This document shows, piece after piece, positions 43,410 through 52,603 of a stretch of 64,000 bases of DNA (position 1 is the stretch's first letter; every line of letters starts with the position of its first letter). The DNA is from Nonomuraea sp. PA05 (GTDB lineage Bacteria; Actinomycetota; Actinomycetes; Streptosporangiales; Streptosporangiaceae). The position numbers were made by a program, and so were the translations under genes. The stretch is from positions 62,001 through 126,000 of the forward strand of contig NZ_VSEY01000029.1 of assembly GCF_008086045.1 (NCBI RefSeq), written 5' to 3'. The notes under the pieces are model-generated. The model searched no databases. It saw only the letters and a list, made by a program, of their open reading frames with translations, and was not told the DNA's origin.

Positions 43410-44891
43410 TTACCTTCTGTGATAGTTCGGAGCTTCCACGGTCATCTGGATGTCGTGGGGATGGCTCTCCTTGAGGCCCGCCGCCGTGATCGGCATGAGC
43501 TCGCAGTCGGTGTGCATCTGCTCGATCGTGCGGCAGCCCGCGTACCACATGCCCTGGCGCAGCCCGCCGACGAGCTGGTGGGCGACGGCCGCGACCGGGC
43601 CGCGGTAGGGGACCTGACCCTCGATGCCCTCGGGGATGTACTTGTCCTCGCCGCCGACGTCGGCCTGGGCGTAGCGGTCCTTGCTGAAGGAGGTGCCGCC
43701 GCGCTCGCGGTTGCGTACGGCGCCGAGCGAGCCCATGCCCCGGTAGGACTTGAACTGCTTGCCGTTGATGAAGATCAGCTCACCGGGCGACTCCTCGCAC
43801 CCGGCAAGCAGCGAGCCCAGCATGACCGTGTCGGCTCCGGCGGCGATGGCCTTGACGATGTCGCCGGAGTACTGCAGGCCGCCGTCGCCGATCACCGGCA
43901 CCCCGGCGGGCGCGCAGGCCTTCGAGGCCTCATGGATGGCCGTGACCTGCGGCGCGCCCACCCCGGCCACCACGCGGGTGGTGCAGATGGAGCCGGGGCC
44001 CACGCCGACCTTGACCGCGTCGGCGCCCGCGTCGACCAGCATCTGCGCGCCGGCCCTGGTCGCGATGTTGCCGCCGATGACCTCGACCTTGCTGTTGGCC
44101 TTGAGCTTGGCGATCATTTCGGCCAGCCCCTTGGAGTGGCCGTGCGCCACGTCCACCACCACGACGTCCACGCCGGCCTCGATGAGGGCCTTCGCGCGCA
44201 GCTCGGCGTCGCCGCCGACGCCCACGGCCGCTCCGACGACCAGCCGGCCGTCGGCGTCCTTGGTGGACAGCGGGTACTGCTCGCTCTTGGTGAAGTCCTT
44301 GACCGTGATCAGGCCGCGCAGCCTGCCGTCGGAGTCGACCAGCGGCAGTTTCTCGATCTTGTTCTGCCTGAGCAGCACGAACGCGTCGTCGCGCGAGACC
44401 CCGACTGGCGCCGTGACGAGCGGCATCTTCGTCATGACCTCGCGGACCGGCCGCGTCTGGTCGGTCTCGAAGCGCATGTCGCGGTTAGTCACGATGCCGA
44501 CCAGCGTGCCCGACACGTCGGTCACGGGCACCCCCGAGATCCGGTACGTGGCGCACAGCCGCTCGACGTCGGCCAGCGTGTCGTCGGGGCTGCAGGTCAC
44601 CGGGTTGGTGACCATGCCGGCCTCGGACCGCTTGACCAGATCGACCTGCTGGGCCTGCTCCTCGACCGAAAGGTTGCGGTGCAGAATGCCGATGCCGCCC
44701 TGGCGGGCCATGGCGACCGCCATGCGGGCCTCGGTGACGGTGTCCATGGCCGCGGAGACCAGCGGGATGGACAGCGTGATGCCCTTGGACAGGCGAGATC
44801 GGGTGTCGGCCTCCCCTGGCTGAAGGTCCGAATACCCCGGCACCAGCAGCACGTCATCGAAGGTCAAACCCATCTCGGTGAACTTGGACAT
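43410..44891 (-). CDS. guaB: inosine-5'-monophosphate dehydrogenase
   Basis: The 493-residue enzyme oxidises IMP to XMP with NAD, the committed step to GMP. It has FDDVLLVPGYS at the start, a CBS pair inserted at about residues 95-215, and the active-site Cys loop VGPGSICTTRVVAGVG with flap residues RGMGSLGAV. An AGGAGG site precedes the ATG. It is in an operon with guaB3 and has a long structured leader. Confidence 0.97.
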   Translation of the reverse strand: MSKFTEMGLTFDDVLLVPGYSDLQPGEADTRSRLSKGITLSIPLVSAAMDTVTEARMAVAMARQGGIGILHRNLSVEEQAQQVDLVKRSEAGMVTNPVTCSPDDTLADVERLCATYRISGVPVTDVSGTLVGIVTNRDMRFETDQTRPVREVMTKMPLVTAPVGVSRDDAFVLLRQNKIEKLPLVDSDGRLRGLITVKDFTKSEQYPLSTKDADGRLVVGAAVGVGGDAELRAKALIEAGVDVVVVDVAHGHSKGLAEMIAKLKANSKVEVIGGNIATRAGAQMLVDAGADAVKVGVGPGSICTTRVVAGVGAPQVTAIHEASKACAPAGVPVIGDGGLQYSGDIVKAIAAGADTVMLGSLLAGCEESPGELIFINGKQFKSYRGMGSLGAVRNRERGGTSFSKDRYAQADVGGEDKYIPEGIEGQVPYRGPVAAVAHQLVGGLRQGMWYAGCRTIEQMHTDCELMPITAAGLKESHPHDIQMTVEAPNYHRR

Positions 44892-44959
44892 GCCGCGGCC
44901 CCCTCCTGCCTAGCTTTGATGTGCACCAAGTCTAGGCCCTGTGTCCAAAACGCACTGAA

Positions 44960-45050
44960 GCCGGGAGCACGAAGACCCCCACGAGGGTCGCGTCAGGCGA
45001 CCCCTCCTGGGCGGCGGTTTCCCGCGCCCATGGTCCGTCGTGCTCCCGGC
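44960..45050 (-). ncRNA. candidate structured RNA, three-way junction, in the guaB leader
   Basis: A 13-bp closing stem joins 44960-44972 with 45038-45050, extended by GACC/GGTC at 44974-44977 and 45032-45035. Inside are two hairpins: 44985-44991 with 44997-45003 (7 bp) and 45008-45017 with 45022-45030 (9 bp with a bulge), whose loop on the minus strand is a GAAA tetraloop. The GNRA loop and the guaB direction favour the minus strand. I cannot assign a known riboswitch class. Confidence 0.6.
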
Positions 45051-45053
45051 CTC

Positions 45054-45104
45054 AACAAAAGTGCCGGGGGATGGGACGGTCGGTGATCCGTCCCATCCCC
45101 CGGC
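45054..45104 (-). terminator. intrinsic terminator or attenuator upstream of guaB
   Basis: A perfect 17-bp stem (arms 45063-45079 and 45088-45104, eight-base loop) is followed on the minus strand by ACTTTTGTT. It would end a minus-strand transcript between a structured RNA domain at 45109 and the second one at 44960, well before the guaB ATG at 44891. In position this is an attenuator. Confidence 0.8.
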
Positions 45105-45108
45105 CACC

Positions 45109-45195
45109 GGCATCCGGGCAACGGCGGCGCCTCACGCCACCGAACCCCCCTCCGCGTCCTGATGGCCGACGCTACCGCGCCCTTGGCTGGATGCC
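45109..45195 (-). ncRNA. candidate aptamer or small RNA before the guaB attenuator
   Basis: GGCATCC (45109-45115) pairs with GGATGCC (45189-45195) as a closing stem. Within it GCGTC/GACGC (45154-45158 with 45168-45172) and a 7-bp stem at 45123-45129 with 45135-45141 form two hairpins, a three-way junction. The terminator hairpin starts five bases after its 3' side on the minus strand. Aptamer-then-terminator order is typical of a riboswitch; the ligand is unknown. Confidence 0.5.
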
Positions 45196-45196
45196 G

Positions 45197-45223
45197 ACGC
45201 TAGGTAAAGCCTGCGTTACTCAA
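45197..45223 (-). promoter_or_regulatory. weak promoter candidate for the guaB leader
   Basis: On the minus strand TTGAGT (45218-45223) and TAGCGT (45197-45202) are 15 bases apart, a little short. The start point would fall at about 45190, right at the first RNA stem. Confidence 0.3.
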
Positions 45224-45244
45224 CGGAACATCGCAATGTGAAAA

Positions 45245-45268
45245 CGTGCAATTGCACGAAGTTGCACG
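45245..45268. promoter_or_regulatory. palindrome with extra half-site between guaB leader and LuxR gene
   Basis: CGTGCAATTGCACG at 45245-45258 is a perfect 14-bp palindrome, and TTGCACG recurs at 45262-45268. The repeats sit about 22 bases upstream of the -35 candidate of the guaB leader and 95 bases upstream of the LuxR-type gene, and could bind its product. The 470-base stretch from 44892 to 45362 holds no protein gene. Confidence 0.5.
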
Positions 45269-45362
45269 CCCCGGAGAAGCAGTCCCGCAATCACGCGGAC
45301 ACGGAGAGAATACGGCGTTATCCTCGCGGCACGCCCGTGTCCCCCCGACGGAGCCGCCCATA

Positions 45363-46379
45363 ATGCGTAACGAGCCGCGAATCCTGCCAGATCCGCTCCA
45401 GACGTTGGGCCTCGACCCGGCCCAGACCGCGCTCTACTCAGCGGTGCTGCGCCTGCACAAAGCCACCCGTTCGGACCTTGCGCAGGCCATGGACGACCCG
45501 ATCGAGAAGGTGGGCCGGCAGCTCGACGACCTGGTCAAGCTGGGCGTGATCGACGAACAGTCGGGACAGTACCTGGCCAGACATCCCGCCGCGGCGCTCG
45601 GCCGGCTGATCGCCGAGCGGCTCGACCGGCTGGCGGAGGAAAGCCGCAGGATCGACTCGGCACTGGGCTCGATCCGCGGGCTGATCCGCGACTACGACGC
45701 GGGGCGCGACTATCGCAGCGGGCCTTTCACGGTGGAGATGGCGAGCGGGGCCGACATCCTCTACGAGAGCGTGGTGGGCATCGCCGTACAATGTCAAACG
45801 TCACCAATGCCTTTACTCACCGCCGTTCCGGACGAGCGCACCATGACAGATTTTGCCCGGAAATTTGCGGATCCTTGGATTGATGCGCAAAAACGGAATT
45901 TGCTGACGGTTCAGGCGATCATTCCCGTTTCCACCCTTGTGCTGCCCGGCGTCCGCGACCAGCTCACCCGCCTCCTCGACGCGGGCGGCGAGGTGCGCAC
46001 GCTCGACCGCGTGCCGAGCTGGTTCATGGCCGCCGGCCCCGACATGGCCGGCCTGCCCGCCCACTGGGGCGGCAACCTGCCCGACCACGCCTACAACTTC
46101 TACCTCGTCCGCACCTCCGTCGTGGTGGGCATGCTCACCTCGCTCTTCCAGGAGCTGTGGGCCCGTGCCATGCCCCTGCCCTGGGGGCACAGGAGCGACG
46201 GGGTGGTCCAGGTGCTGCGCCTGGCCGCGCAGGGCATGTGCGACGACTCCATCGCCCGCCAGCTCGGCGTCTCGGTGCGCACGGTGCGCGCGAGATTCGC
46301 CGACGCCATGACCGAGTTGGGTGCTCAATCCCGCTTTCACGCAGGCGTGGAAGCCGCCCGGCGCGGATGGCTGAGGTAA
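45363..46379 (+). CDS. TrmB-like winged-helix / LuxR-type regulator
   Basis: The 338-residue protein begins with a winged-helix-like region (LGLDPAQTALYSAVLRL to LVKLGVIDE) as in TrmB-type regulators, has a coiled linker, and ends with a LuxR helix-turn-helix: VLRLAAQGMCDDSIARQL then VSVRTVRARFADAM. Proteins of this type act as stress or antibiotic-gene activators in actinomycetes. It starts at ATG 45363 and lies divergent from guaB. A middle stretch (45785-45930) has AT-richer codons than the rest. Confidence 0.82.
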   Translation: MRNEPRILPDPLQTLGLDPAQTALYSAVLRLHKATRSDLAQAMDDPIEKVGRQLDDLVKLGVIDEQSGQYLARHPAAALGRLIAERLDRLAEESRRIDSALGSIRGLIRDYDAGRDYRSGPFTVEMASGADILYESVVGIAVQCQTSPMPLLTAVPDERTMTDFARKFADPWIDAQKRNLLTVQAIIPVSTLVLPGVRDQLTRLLDAGGEVRTLDRVPSWFMAAGPDMAGLPAHWGGNLPDHAYNFYLVRTSVVVGMLTSLFQELWARAMPLPWGHRSDGVVQVLRLAAQGMCDDSIARQLGVSVRTVRARFADAMTELGAQSRFHAGVEAARRGWLR

Positions 46380-46418
46380 ACCCCACCGCGCGGGCCGCTT
46401 CGGTCATATGGTGGGAAG

Positions 46419-46796
46419 GTGCTGGAAGACGTCCCCCGCGATCCGTTCGCGGACGACCCGAACGATCCGTCCTCGGCGATGGGCGCGCTCGACGACGCCG
46501 AGCCCCTCACCGCGGCCGAGCGCGACGAGGCCATCACCGACCTCGCCGACGTCGAGGTCTTCCGCTCCCTGCTCGAACCGCAGGGGGTGCTGGGGCTCGT
46601 GCTCGACTGCCCGGAATGCGGCGAGCAGCACTTCTTCGACTGGGAGCTGCTGCGCGGCAACCTCAAACAGATGATCGAGAAGGGCCAGCCGCAGGTGCAC
46701 GAGCCGGCCTTCCACCCCGACCCCGCCGACTACGTGAGCTGGGACTACGCCCGCGGCTACGTGGACGGCGTCATCGACACGGAGGAACGCCGCTGA
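46419..46796 (+). CDS. DUF5319 family protein
   Basis: The 125-residue acidic protein starts at GTG 46419 with LEDVPRDPFADDPNDP and has a central CPECGEQH motif (possible metal-binding pair) and SWDYARGYVDGVIDTE. It belongs to a conserved actinobacterial family (Rv3412-like) next to sigD and guaB. Its function is unknown. The last codons form the first unit of a downstream minisatellite and overlap the convergent rsdA-like gene. Confidence 0.9.
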   Translation: MLEDVPRDPFADDPNDPSSAMGALDDAEPLTAAERDEAITDLADVEVFRSLLEPQGVLGLVLDCPECGEQHFFDWELLRGNLKQMIEKGQPQVHEPAFHPDPADYVSWDYARGYVDGVIDTEERR

Positions 46797-47029
46797 TCGA
46801 CCTCGGACGGCGGGACCGGCGCGGAGGAACGCCGCTGATCGACCTCGAACGGCGCGAAGGAGCGCCGCTGGCCGGCCTCGGACGGCATCGTCATCGGCTC
46901 GAAGGATCGCCGCCGGTCGACGTCATCGAGCAGCGCGGCGAGCAAGCGCGCCGCCGGATCGCCTGAGTCGGGCATCTCTCCACGACCGAGCGCGTCGAGC
47001 AGCGCGTCGGTCTCCTCCTCAGCCGTCAA
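46757..47029 (-). CDS. rsdA: truncated anti-sigma-D factor (RsdA-like)
   Basis: The 90-residue frame starts at an ATG inside the sigD stop (ATGA), the usual place of rsdA. Residues 1-40 (EEETDALLDALGRGE, DPAARLLAALLDDVD) match the sigma-binding N-terminal segment of RsdA. The rest is repeat-derived (QRRSF, DQRRSS twice), and the membrane helix and extracytoplasmic domain of normal RsdA are absent. It may be a soluble anti-sigma fragment or a decayed gene. Confidence 0.6.
   Translation of the reverse strand: MTAEEETDALLDALGRGEMPDSGDPAARLLAALLDDVDRRRSFEPMTMPSEAGQRRSFAPFEVDQRRSSAPVPPSEVDQRRSSVSMTPST
46781..46924. repeat. minisatellite across the end of DUF5319 gene and rsdA-like tail
   Basis: A 25-base unit beginning GGAGGAACGCCGCTGATCG is found exactly at 46781 and 46823 (42-base period). 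Degenerate copies follow near 46859 and 46901. The array spans the DUF5319 stop codon and encodes the C-terminal half of the RsdA-like protein on the other strand, in frame throughout. Confidence 0.8.
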
Positions 47030-47691
47030 GCCGACTCCAGCTCGGCCATCTGCCTCAATCTCGCCAGCGCCCGATGCTGGGCGACGCGGACCGCACCCGG
47101 TGACATACCGAGTACATTACCGGTCTCCTCGGCCGACAACCCCGACACCACCCGCAACAGCAGCAACTCACGCTGATTGTCGGGCAGCCGGGCAAGCAGC
47201 CGGCGGGCGTGCTCCACCTCGATGTAGCGGACCACCGTCTCCTCGGGCCCCGGGCCGTCGTCGGGCCCGTCGGGCAGATCCTGGGTCGGCACGGCGGAGC
47301 GCACCGAGCTCCGCAGCGCGTCGGCCACCTTGTGCGAGGCGATCCCGAACACGAAGGACGCGAAAGGCCGCCCCATGTCCCGGTACCGCGGCAGCGCGGA
47401 CAACACCGCGATGCACACCTCCTGGGCTACGTCATCGGCAATGTGATATTGCCCTGAAACCCTGCCCAGCCTGGCGCGGCAATACCGCACCACCATCGGA
47501 CGCAACTCACCGAGCAGGGATTCGATCGCACTGCGATCTCCCTGCACGGCGAGGCTCGTCAGTTCCCTAAGGTCGGAGTCATCCGTCCGTGCCGGAAGTC
47601 TCGACGCGAGCCTTACCCCAATTTTGGCGTCGGCGACGCTTCCCTCGCTCACGATAGGCATGATGCCCGCACTGATCCGGCCTGTCGTCAT
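47026..47691 (-). CDS. sigD: ECF RNA polymerase sigma factor SigD
   Basis: The 221-residue protein has region 2 (YHIADDVAQEVCIAVL) and region 4 (LSAEETGNVLGMSPGAVRV), and gene order matches sigD. In mycobacteria SigD is active in stationary phase and held by the membrane anti-sigma RsdA; here the anti-sigma is shortened. The start is ATG 47691 or ATG 47661. The 242-base upstream gap is AT-rich, with TTATCG and TATAAA 18 bases apart on the minus strand as a promoter candidate. Confidence 0.9.
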   Translation of the reverse strand: MTTGRISAGIMPIVSEGSVADAKIGVRLASRLPARTDDSDLRELTSLAVQGDRSAIESLLGELRPMVVRYCRARLGRVSGQYHIADDVAQEVCIAVLSALPRYRDMGRPFASFVFGIASHKVADALRSSVRSAVPTQDLPDGPDDGPGPEETVVRYIEVEHARRLLARLPDNQRELLLLRVVSGLSAEETGNVLGMSPGAVRVAQHRALARLRQMAELESA

Positions 47692-47933
47692 AGCGAACGG
47701 CTACGGATTGGTCACATTGAAGCGACGATAACGAGCAGTAATCAACCGACCACACTAAGCCTTTATACTGACATAATGTTTCAGACGATAAGCCAGAATG
47801 CACGACATTTGTCAGACCCCAGACGCTTAACGCACACTCCGGGTTTACTCCAATAATCCACCTTTTCCCCCACTTCCCCCCATCCCGCCCACCACCGGAC
47901 ATGCCGTCGGCACCCCTCAGATCACCCGACGCT

Positions 47934-48530
47934 TCATTCGTCCCGCAAGTCGAGCAGTTCCAGATACCCCCGCACGGCCTCCCAGAGATGGTGCTCCGGA
48001 TACCGCCGCAGCCCCCGGTGCTCCCGCCGCCACTGCCGATCCCAGTACGCCCCGTGCACCGCCCTCAGATGCTCCAGGGCCGCCTCCAGCTCCTCCGCCA
48101 CCGGAGCCACCGGCCCCGGCCCTCCCGGGGCCCCAGCGTCGCGCAGCGCCCCGAATCGGCGCTCCCTCAGCGCCTCCAGCACGCCCTTGTCGATCCCGTC
48201 CAGCGACCAGAACCGGACCGGCTCCCTGATGCGGTGGTTGGCCACCGGCTCCCCGGATGAGCGCCACCAGTAGGCGATGCCGCCCTCGTCCAACCGCAGG
48301 AAGTCCACCAGCCAGGCCGTGCCGGGCGGATGCGTGCCCCACGCCGCCTCCTGCGGCGGCAGGTTCAGCACGAAGGCGACCTCGATCTCGCCGATCGGAT
48401 CGGCCCCCTCGGTCAGGGCGCCGAACACGTGCGCCTCGCGCAGGAACGGCTCCTCCGCCGGCAGCCGCCTGGTCTGCTCGCACGCCTCGGCCAGCATCCT
48501 CAGCCGCTCCACCGCCCGCGCGTACCGCAT
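47934..48530 (-). CDS. hypothetical protein (DUF7711-like)
   Basis: The 198-residue soluble protein has a conserved-looking core (LVDFLRLDEGGIAYWWRSSG and RFWSLDGIDKGVLEALRE), ending in a helical AYWDRQWRREH stretch. I recognise it only as a member of an uncharacterised actinobacterial family of nucleotide- or antitoxin-type context. It takes the place where a whiB gene lies in mycobacteria, between sigD and groEL. No membrane segment is present. Confidence 0.7.
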   Translation of the reverse strand: MRYARAVERLRMLAEACEQTRRLPAEEPFLREAHVFGALTEGADPIGEIEVAFVLNLPPQEAAWGTHPPGTAWLVDFLRLDEGGIAYWWRSSGEPVANHRIREPVRFWSLDGIDKGVLEALRERRFGALRDAGAPGGPGPVAPVAEELEAALEHLRAVHGAYWDRQWRREHRGLRRYPEHHLWEAVRGYLELLDLRDE

Positions 48531-48651
48531 GCGTCACCGCCTCCCGAGCCCCAGCGTAGGCCGCCCCCACCACGCCCCCACGCTCCCCCCACCCGCCCTC
48601 GGCACAGCCGCCCGCCACCGCACGAGCAAGCGGCACGGCGGGCACCACCGC

Positions 48652-48733
48652 ACGCGCTCGCACCCCGCACCTCGCACGCGCTCGCACCCCGCACCTCGCA
48701 CGCGCTCGCACCTCGCACGCGCTCGCACCCCGC
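48652..48733. repeat. 24-bp tandem repeats in the groEL 3' flank
   Basis: Two exact copies of a 24-base unit starting ACGCGCTCGCACCCCGC at 48652 and 48676 are followed by two 17-base shortened copies at 48700 and 48717. The stretch from 48531 to 48812 has no gene and holds only this array and GC-rich spacer. Confidence 0.88.
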
Positions 48734-48812
48734 GCGGGTCGCCGCCGCGCGGGCCGGTGGTCCTGGCTCGCCCGCACGCGCCAGAGCCCCGCACCGCCCC
48801 CCGGAAAGCCGT

Positions 48813-48844
48813 ACGGCCCGCACCCCAAGAAGGGTGCGGGCCGT
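48813..48844 (-). terminator. hairpin terminator after groEL
   Basis: A 13-bp perfect stem (ACGGCCCGCACCC with complement) with a six-base loop begins about 22 bases after the groEL stop. There is no U tract. Confidence 0.8.
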
Positions 48845-48866
48845 GAACGGAGCGGAAGACGCGCGA

Positions 48867-50486
<1,620 letters not shown>

Positions 50487-50558
50487 TGCTGAAAGTCCTC
50501 TCCTGGCGTCGAAAGCCCCGGGTGCCCTCAAGAGCGCCCGGGGCTCGACACAACCGGC

Positions 50559-50870
50559 TTACTTCTCGATGATCGCGAGAACGTCGCGGGCGGAGAGCAC
50601 GAGGTACTCCTCGCCGCCGTACTTGACCTCGGTGCCGCCGTACTTGCTGTAGAGGACGATGTCGCCCTCGGAGACGTCGAGCGGAATCCGCTTGTCGCCG
50701 TCCTCATCCCAGTTGCCCGGGCCCACCGCGAGGACCTTGCCCTCCTGCGGCTTCTCCTTGGCGGTGTCAGGGATGACCAGGCCGGAAGCGGTGGTCTGCT
50801 CGGCCTCAAGCGGCTGGACCACAATGCGGTCGCCGAGCGGCTTAACGGGAACCTTGGTGGCGGTCGTCAC
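50559..50870 (-). CDS. groES: co-chaperonin GroES
   Basis: The 103-residue protein has the Cpn10 fold: VKPLGDRIVVQPLEAEQTTA, the mobile loop region GLVIPDTAKEK, and EYLVLSARDVLAIIE. It caps the GroEL ring. It lies upstream of groEL (72 bases) and downstream of a CIRCE element, so it is repressed by HrcA in the absence of heat stress. Confidence 0.97.
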   Translation of the reverse strand: MTTATKVPVKPLGDRIVVQPLEAEQTTASGLVIPDTAKEKPQEGKVLAVGPGNWDEDGDKRIPLDVSEGDIVLYSKYGGTEVKYGGEEYLVLSARDVLAIIEK

Positions 50871-50959
50871 GATCGGACCTCCCCTTCAGATTTGAATGAT
50901 CTAGAAGAGGCGACCAGCTGGGCCTGCCGTCGCGGGTGTCAGACCTGCCTCGTCGCACG

Positions 50960-50986
50960 TTGGCACTCTCAAGGGGAGAGTGCCAA
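50960..50986. promoter_or_regulatory. CIRCE operator (HrcA-binding)
   Basis: TTGGCACTC-N9-GAGTGCCAA is a perfect 9-9-9 inverted repeat, matching the CIRCE consensus TTAGCACTC-N9-GAGTGCTAA at all but one base of each arm. It sits 90 bases upstream of groES. Confidence 0.95.
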
Positions 50987-51150
50987 CAGGAAACATATGC
51001 AAGAGGGGCTTGACAGTCAACACGAACCCGTCTGCTGTGAGCGATCAGACCCTCGCCCGGTCACCAGTCTTCCACGTCCGCGCACCTCCCGGCCTGCGCC
51101 GCGCCGCCCGGCGGCGGGTCCGTTCCCGCGTGGCGCTAACGTCTGATGAC

Positions 51151-52407
51151 GTGGACCTCGACGCCTTCACCGAGTTGCTGACCCCGCGCGGCGGGCGCGC
51201 GCTGGCGGAGGCCGAGGAACTGGCGGGCGCCGACCCGGTCGCCGCCGCCACCGCCCTGCGCAGGACGTACGACGCGGCGCTCACCTCCGCCGCCCTCACC
51301 CAGGCTGGGCTCAGGCAGCGGGCCAGGGCCAAGTTCGGCTCGGACGCGGGGCGGATGTTCTTCACGCCGCACGGCCTGGAGCAGTCCACGAGGACGGAGG
51401 TCGCCGACCACCGCGCCCGCCGCCTGCTCACCCTGCACGGCACAGCCGCACCCCAGCACGACACGAGCGCGCCCCAGCCCGCCCAGCACAGCACAGCCGC
51501 GCCCCAGCCCGCCCAGCACGGCACAGGTGCGCCCCGGGTCGTGGACGCCTGTTGCGGCGTCGGCGGTGACCTGCTCGCCCTGGCCCGCGCCGGCTGCGCC
51601 GTGACCGCCGTGGACACCGACCCCCTGACCGTGGCCGTCGCCAGGGCCAACGCGGAGGCGTTCGGCCTGTCCGCCCGGGTCACGGTGAGCGTGGCGGACG
51701 CTGCGGACGTCAGCCCCGAGGACTACGACGTGCTGTTCGCCGACCCCGCCAGGCGGACGGGCAGAGGCAGGACGTTCGACCCCATGGCCTACTCCCCGCC
51801 CTGGCCGGTGGTGCTCGACCTGCTGTCCCGCGCGCGCCTGGCCTGCCTCAAGGTCGCCCCCGGCCTCCCGTACGAGTTCATCCCCGAGGGCGCCGAGGCC
51901 GAGTGGGTGTCGTTCAAGGGCGAGGTCAAGGAGGCCACCCTGTGGACCGGGGCCGGCGGCGGGAGGCGGGCGACGCTGCTGCCCGGCGGCCACACGCTGG
52001 CGGCGGCCGGCGTCAGGGCCGAGGCGGGCGCGCCGGGCGGCTACGTCTACGAGCCGGACGGGGCCGCGGTCCGCGCGCATCTCGTGGGCGAGGTGGCCGA
52101 GCTGGTCGGCGGCAGGCTGCTCGACCCGATGATCGCCTACATCACGTCCGACGCCCTGGTGCGCACTCCCTGGGCGGCCGCGTACGAGGTGGAGGACATC
52201 ATGCCTTTTTCCCTGAAAAAGCTCCGCGCCGCCCTCCGCGAGCGACAAATCGGCAATGTGACCATCAAAAAGCGCGGCTCCGCCGTGGACATCGAACGGC
52301 TCCGCACCGATCTGCGCCTCAAAGGCGACAATTCATTGGTGATCATGCTGACCAGAATTGCCGACAAACCCTCGGTAATCCTGTGCAAGGCCTCCCCACC
52401 TGCCTGA
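51151..52407 (+). CDS. class I SAM-dependent methyltransferase, THUMP-like family
   Basis: The 418-residue protein has a methyltransferase domain: VVDACCGVGGDLLALARA, TDPLTVAVARANAEAFG and FADPARRTGRGRTFDP, with a late KKRGSAVDIE segment. The THUMP-like group is thought to act on RNA. GTG 51151 is inferred. The chain carries an insertion of AP-Q-rich repeats (51440-51539) between an N-terminal domain and the methyltransferase core. It is divergent from groES and could be leaderless (TAACGT at 51138). Confidence 0.82.
   Translation: MDLDAFTELLTPRGGRALAEAEELAGADPVAAATALRRTYDAALTSAALTQAGLRQRARAKFGSDAGRMFFTPHGLEQSTRTEVADHRARRLLTLHGTAAPQHDTSAPQPAQHSTAAPQPAQHGTGAPRVVDACCGVGGDLLALARAGCAVTAVDTDPLTVAVARANAEAFGLSARVTVSVADAADVSPEDYDVLFADPARRTGRGRTFDPMAYSPPWPVVLDLLSRARLACLKVAPGLPYEFIPEGAEAEWVSFKGEVKEATLWTGAGGGRRATLLPGGHTLAAAGVRAEAGAPGGYVYEPDGAAVRAHLVGEVAELVGGRLLDPMIAYITSDALVRTPWAAAYEVEDIMPFSLKKLRAALRERQIGNVTIKKRGSAVDIERLRTDLRLKGDNSLVIMLTRIADKPSVILCKASPPA
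51440..51539 (+). repeat. 30-bp tandem repeats inside the methyltransferase gene
   Basis: The unit GCGCCCCAGCCCGCCCAGCA recurs exactly with a 30-base period at 51469 and 51499, with a degenerate copy before. It codes for an AAPQPAQHGT-type linker between two domains and keeps the frame. Confidence 0.88.
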
Positions 52408-52603
52408 ATCACCGAACCCGGTCATCCGTACGTTAATCGCGATCTTTCAATTCACCCCTGACGGACCTTGATCGAAAGGCTAAGGTGGGCCGGGCGAGGA
52501 GTTCTCCGCCCCATTGCGGTTGACCGCGCTCTCACCCTTCATCGATAAACCGGACCTATCCCACCGCTGCGCGGCAGACCGTCGGCGAGCGAAGGAGCTT
52601 TCG

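Noticed and set aside
52200..52400. AT-rich patch at the end of the methyltransferase gene as foreign DNA
   Set aside because: The Lys-rich KKRG segment is a conserved family feature, which accounts for the lower GC.
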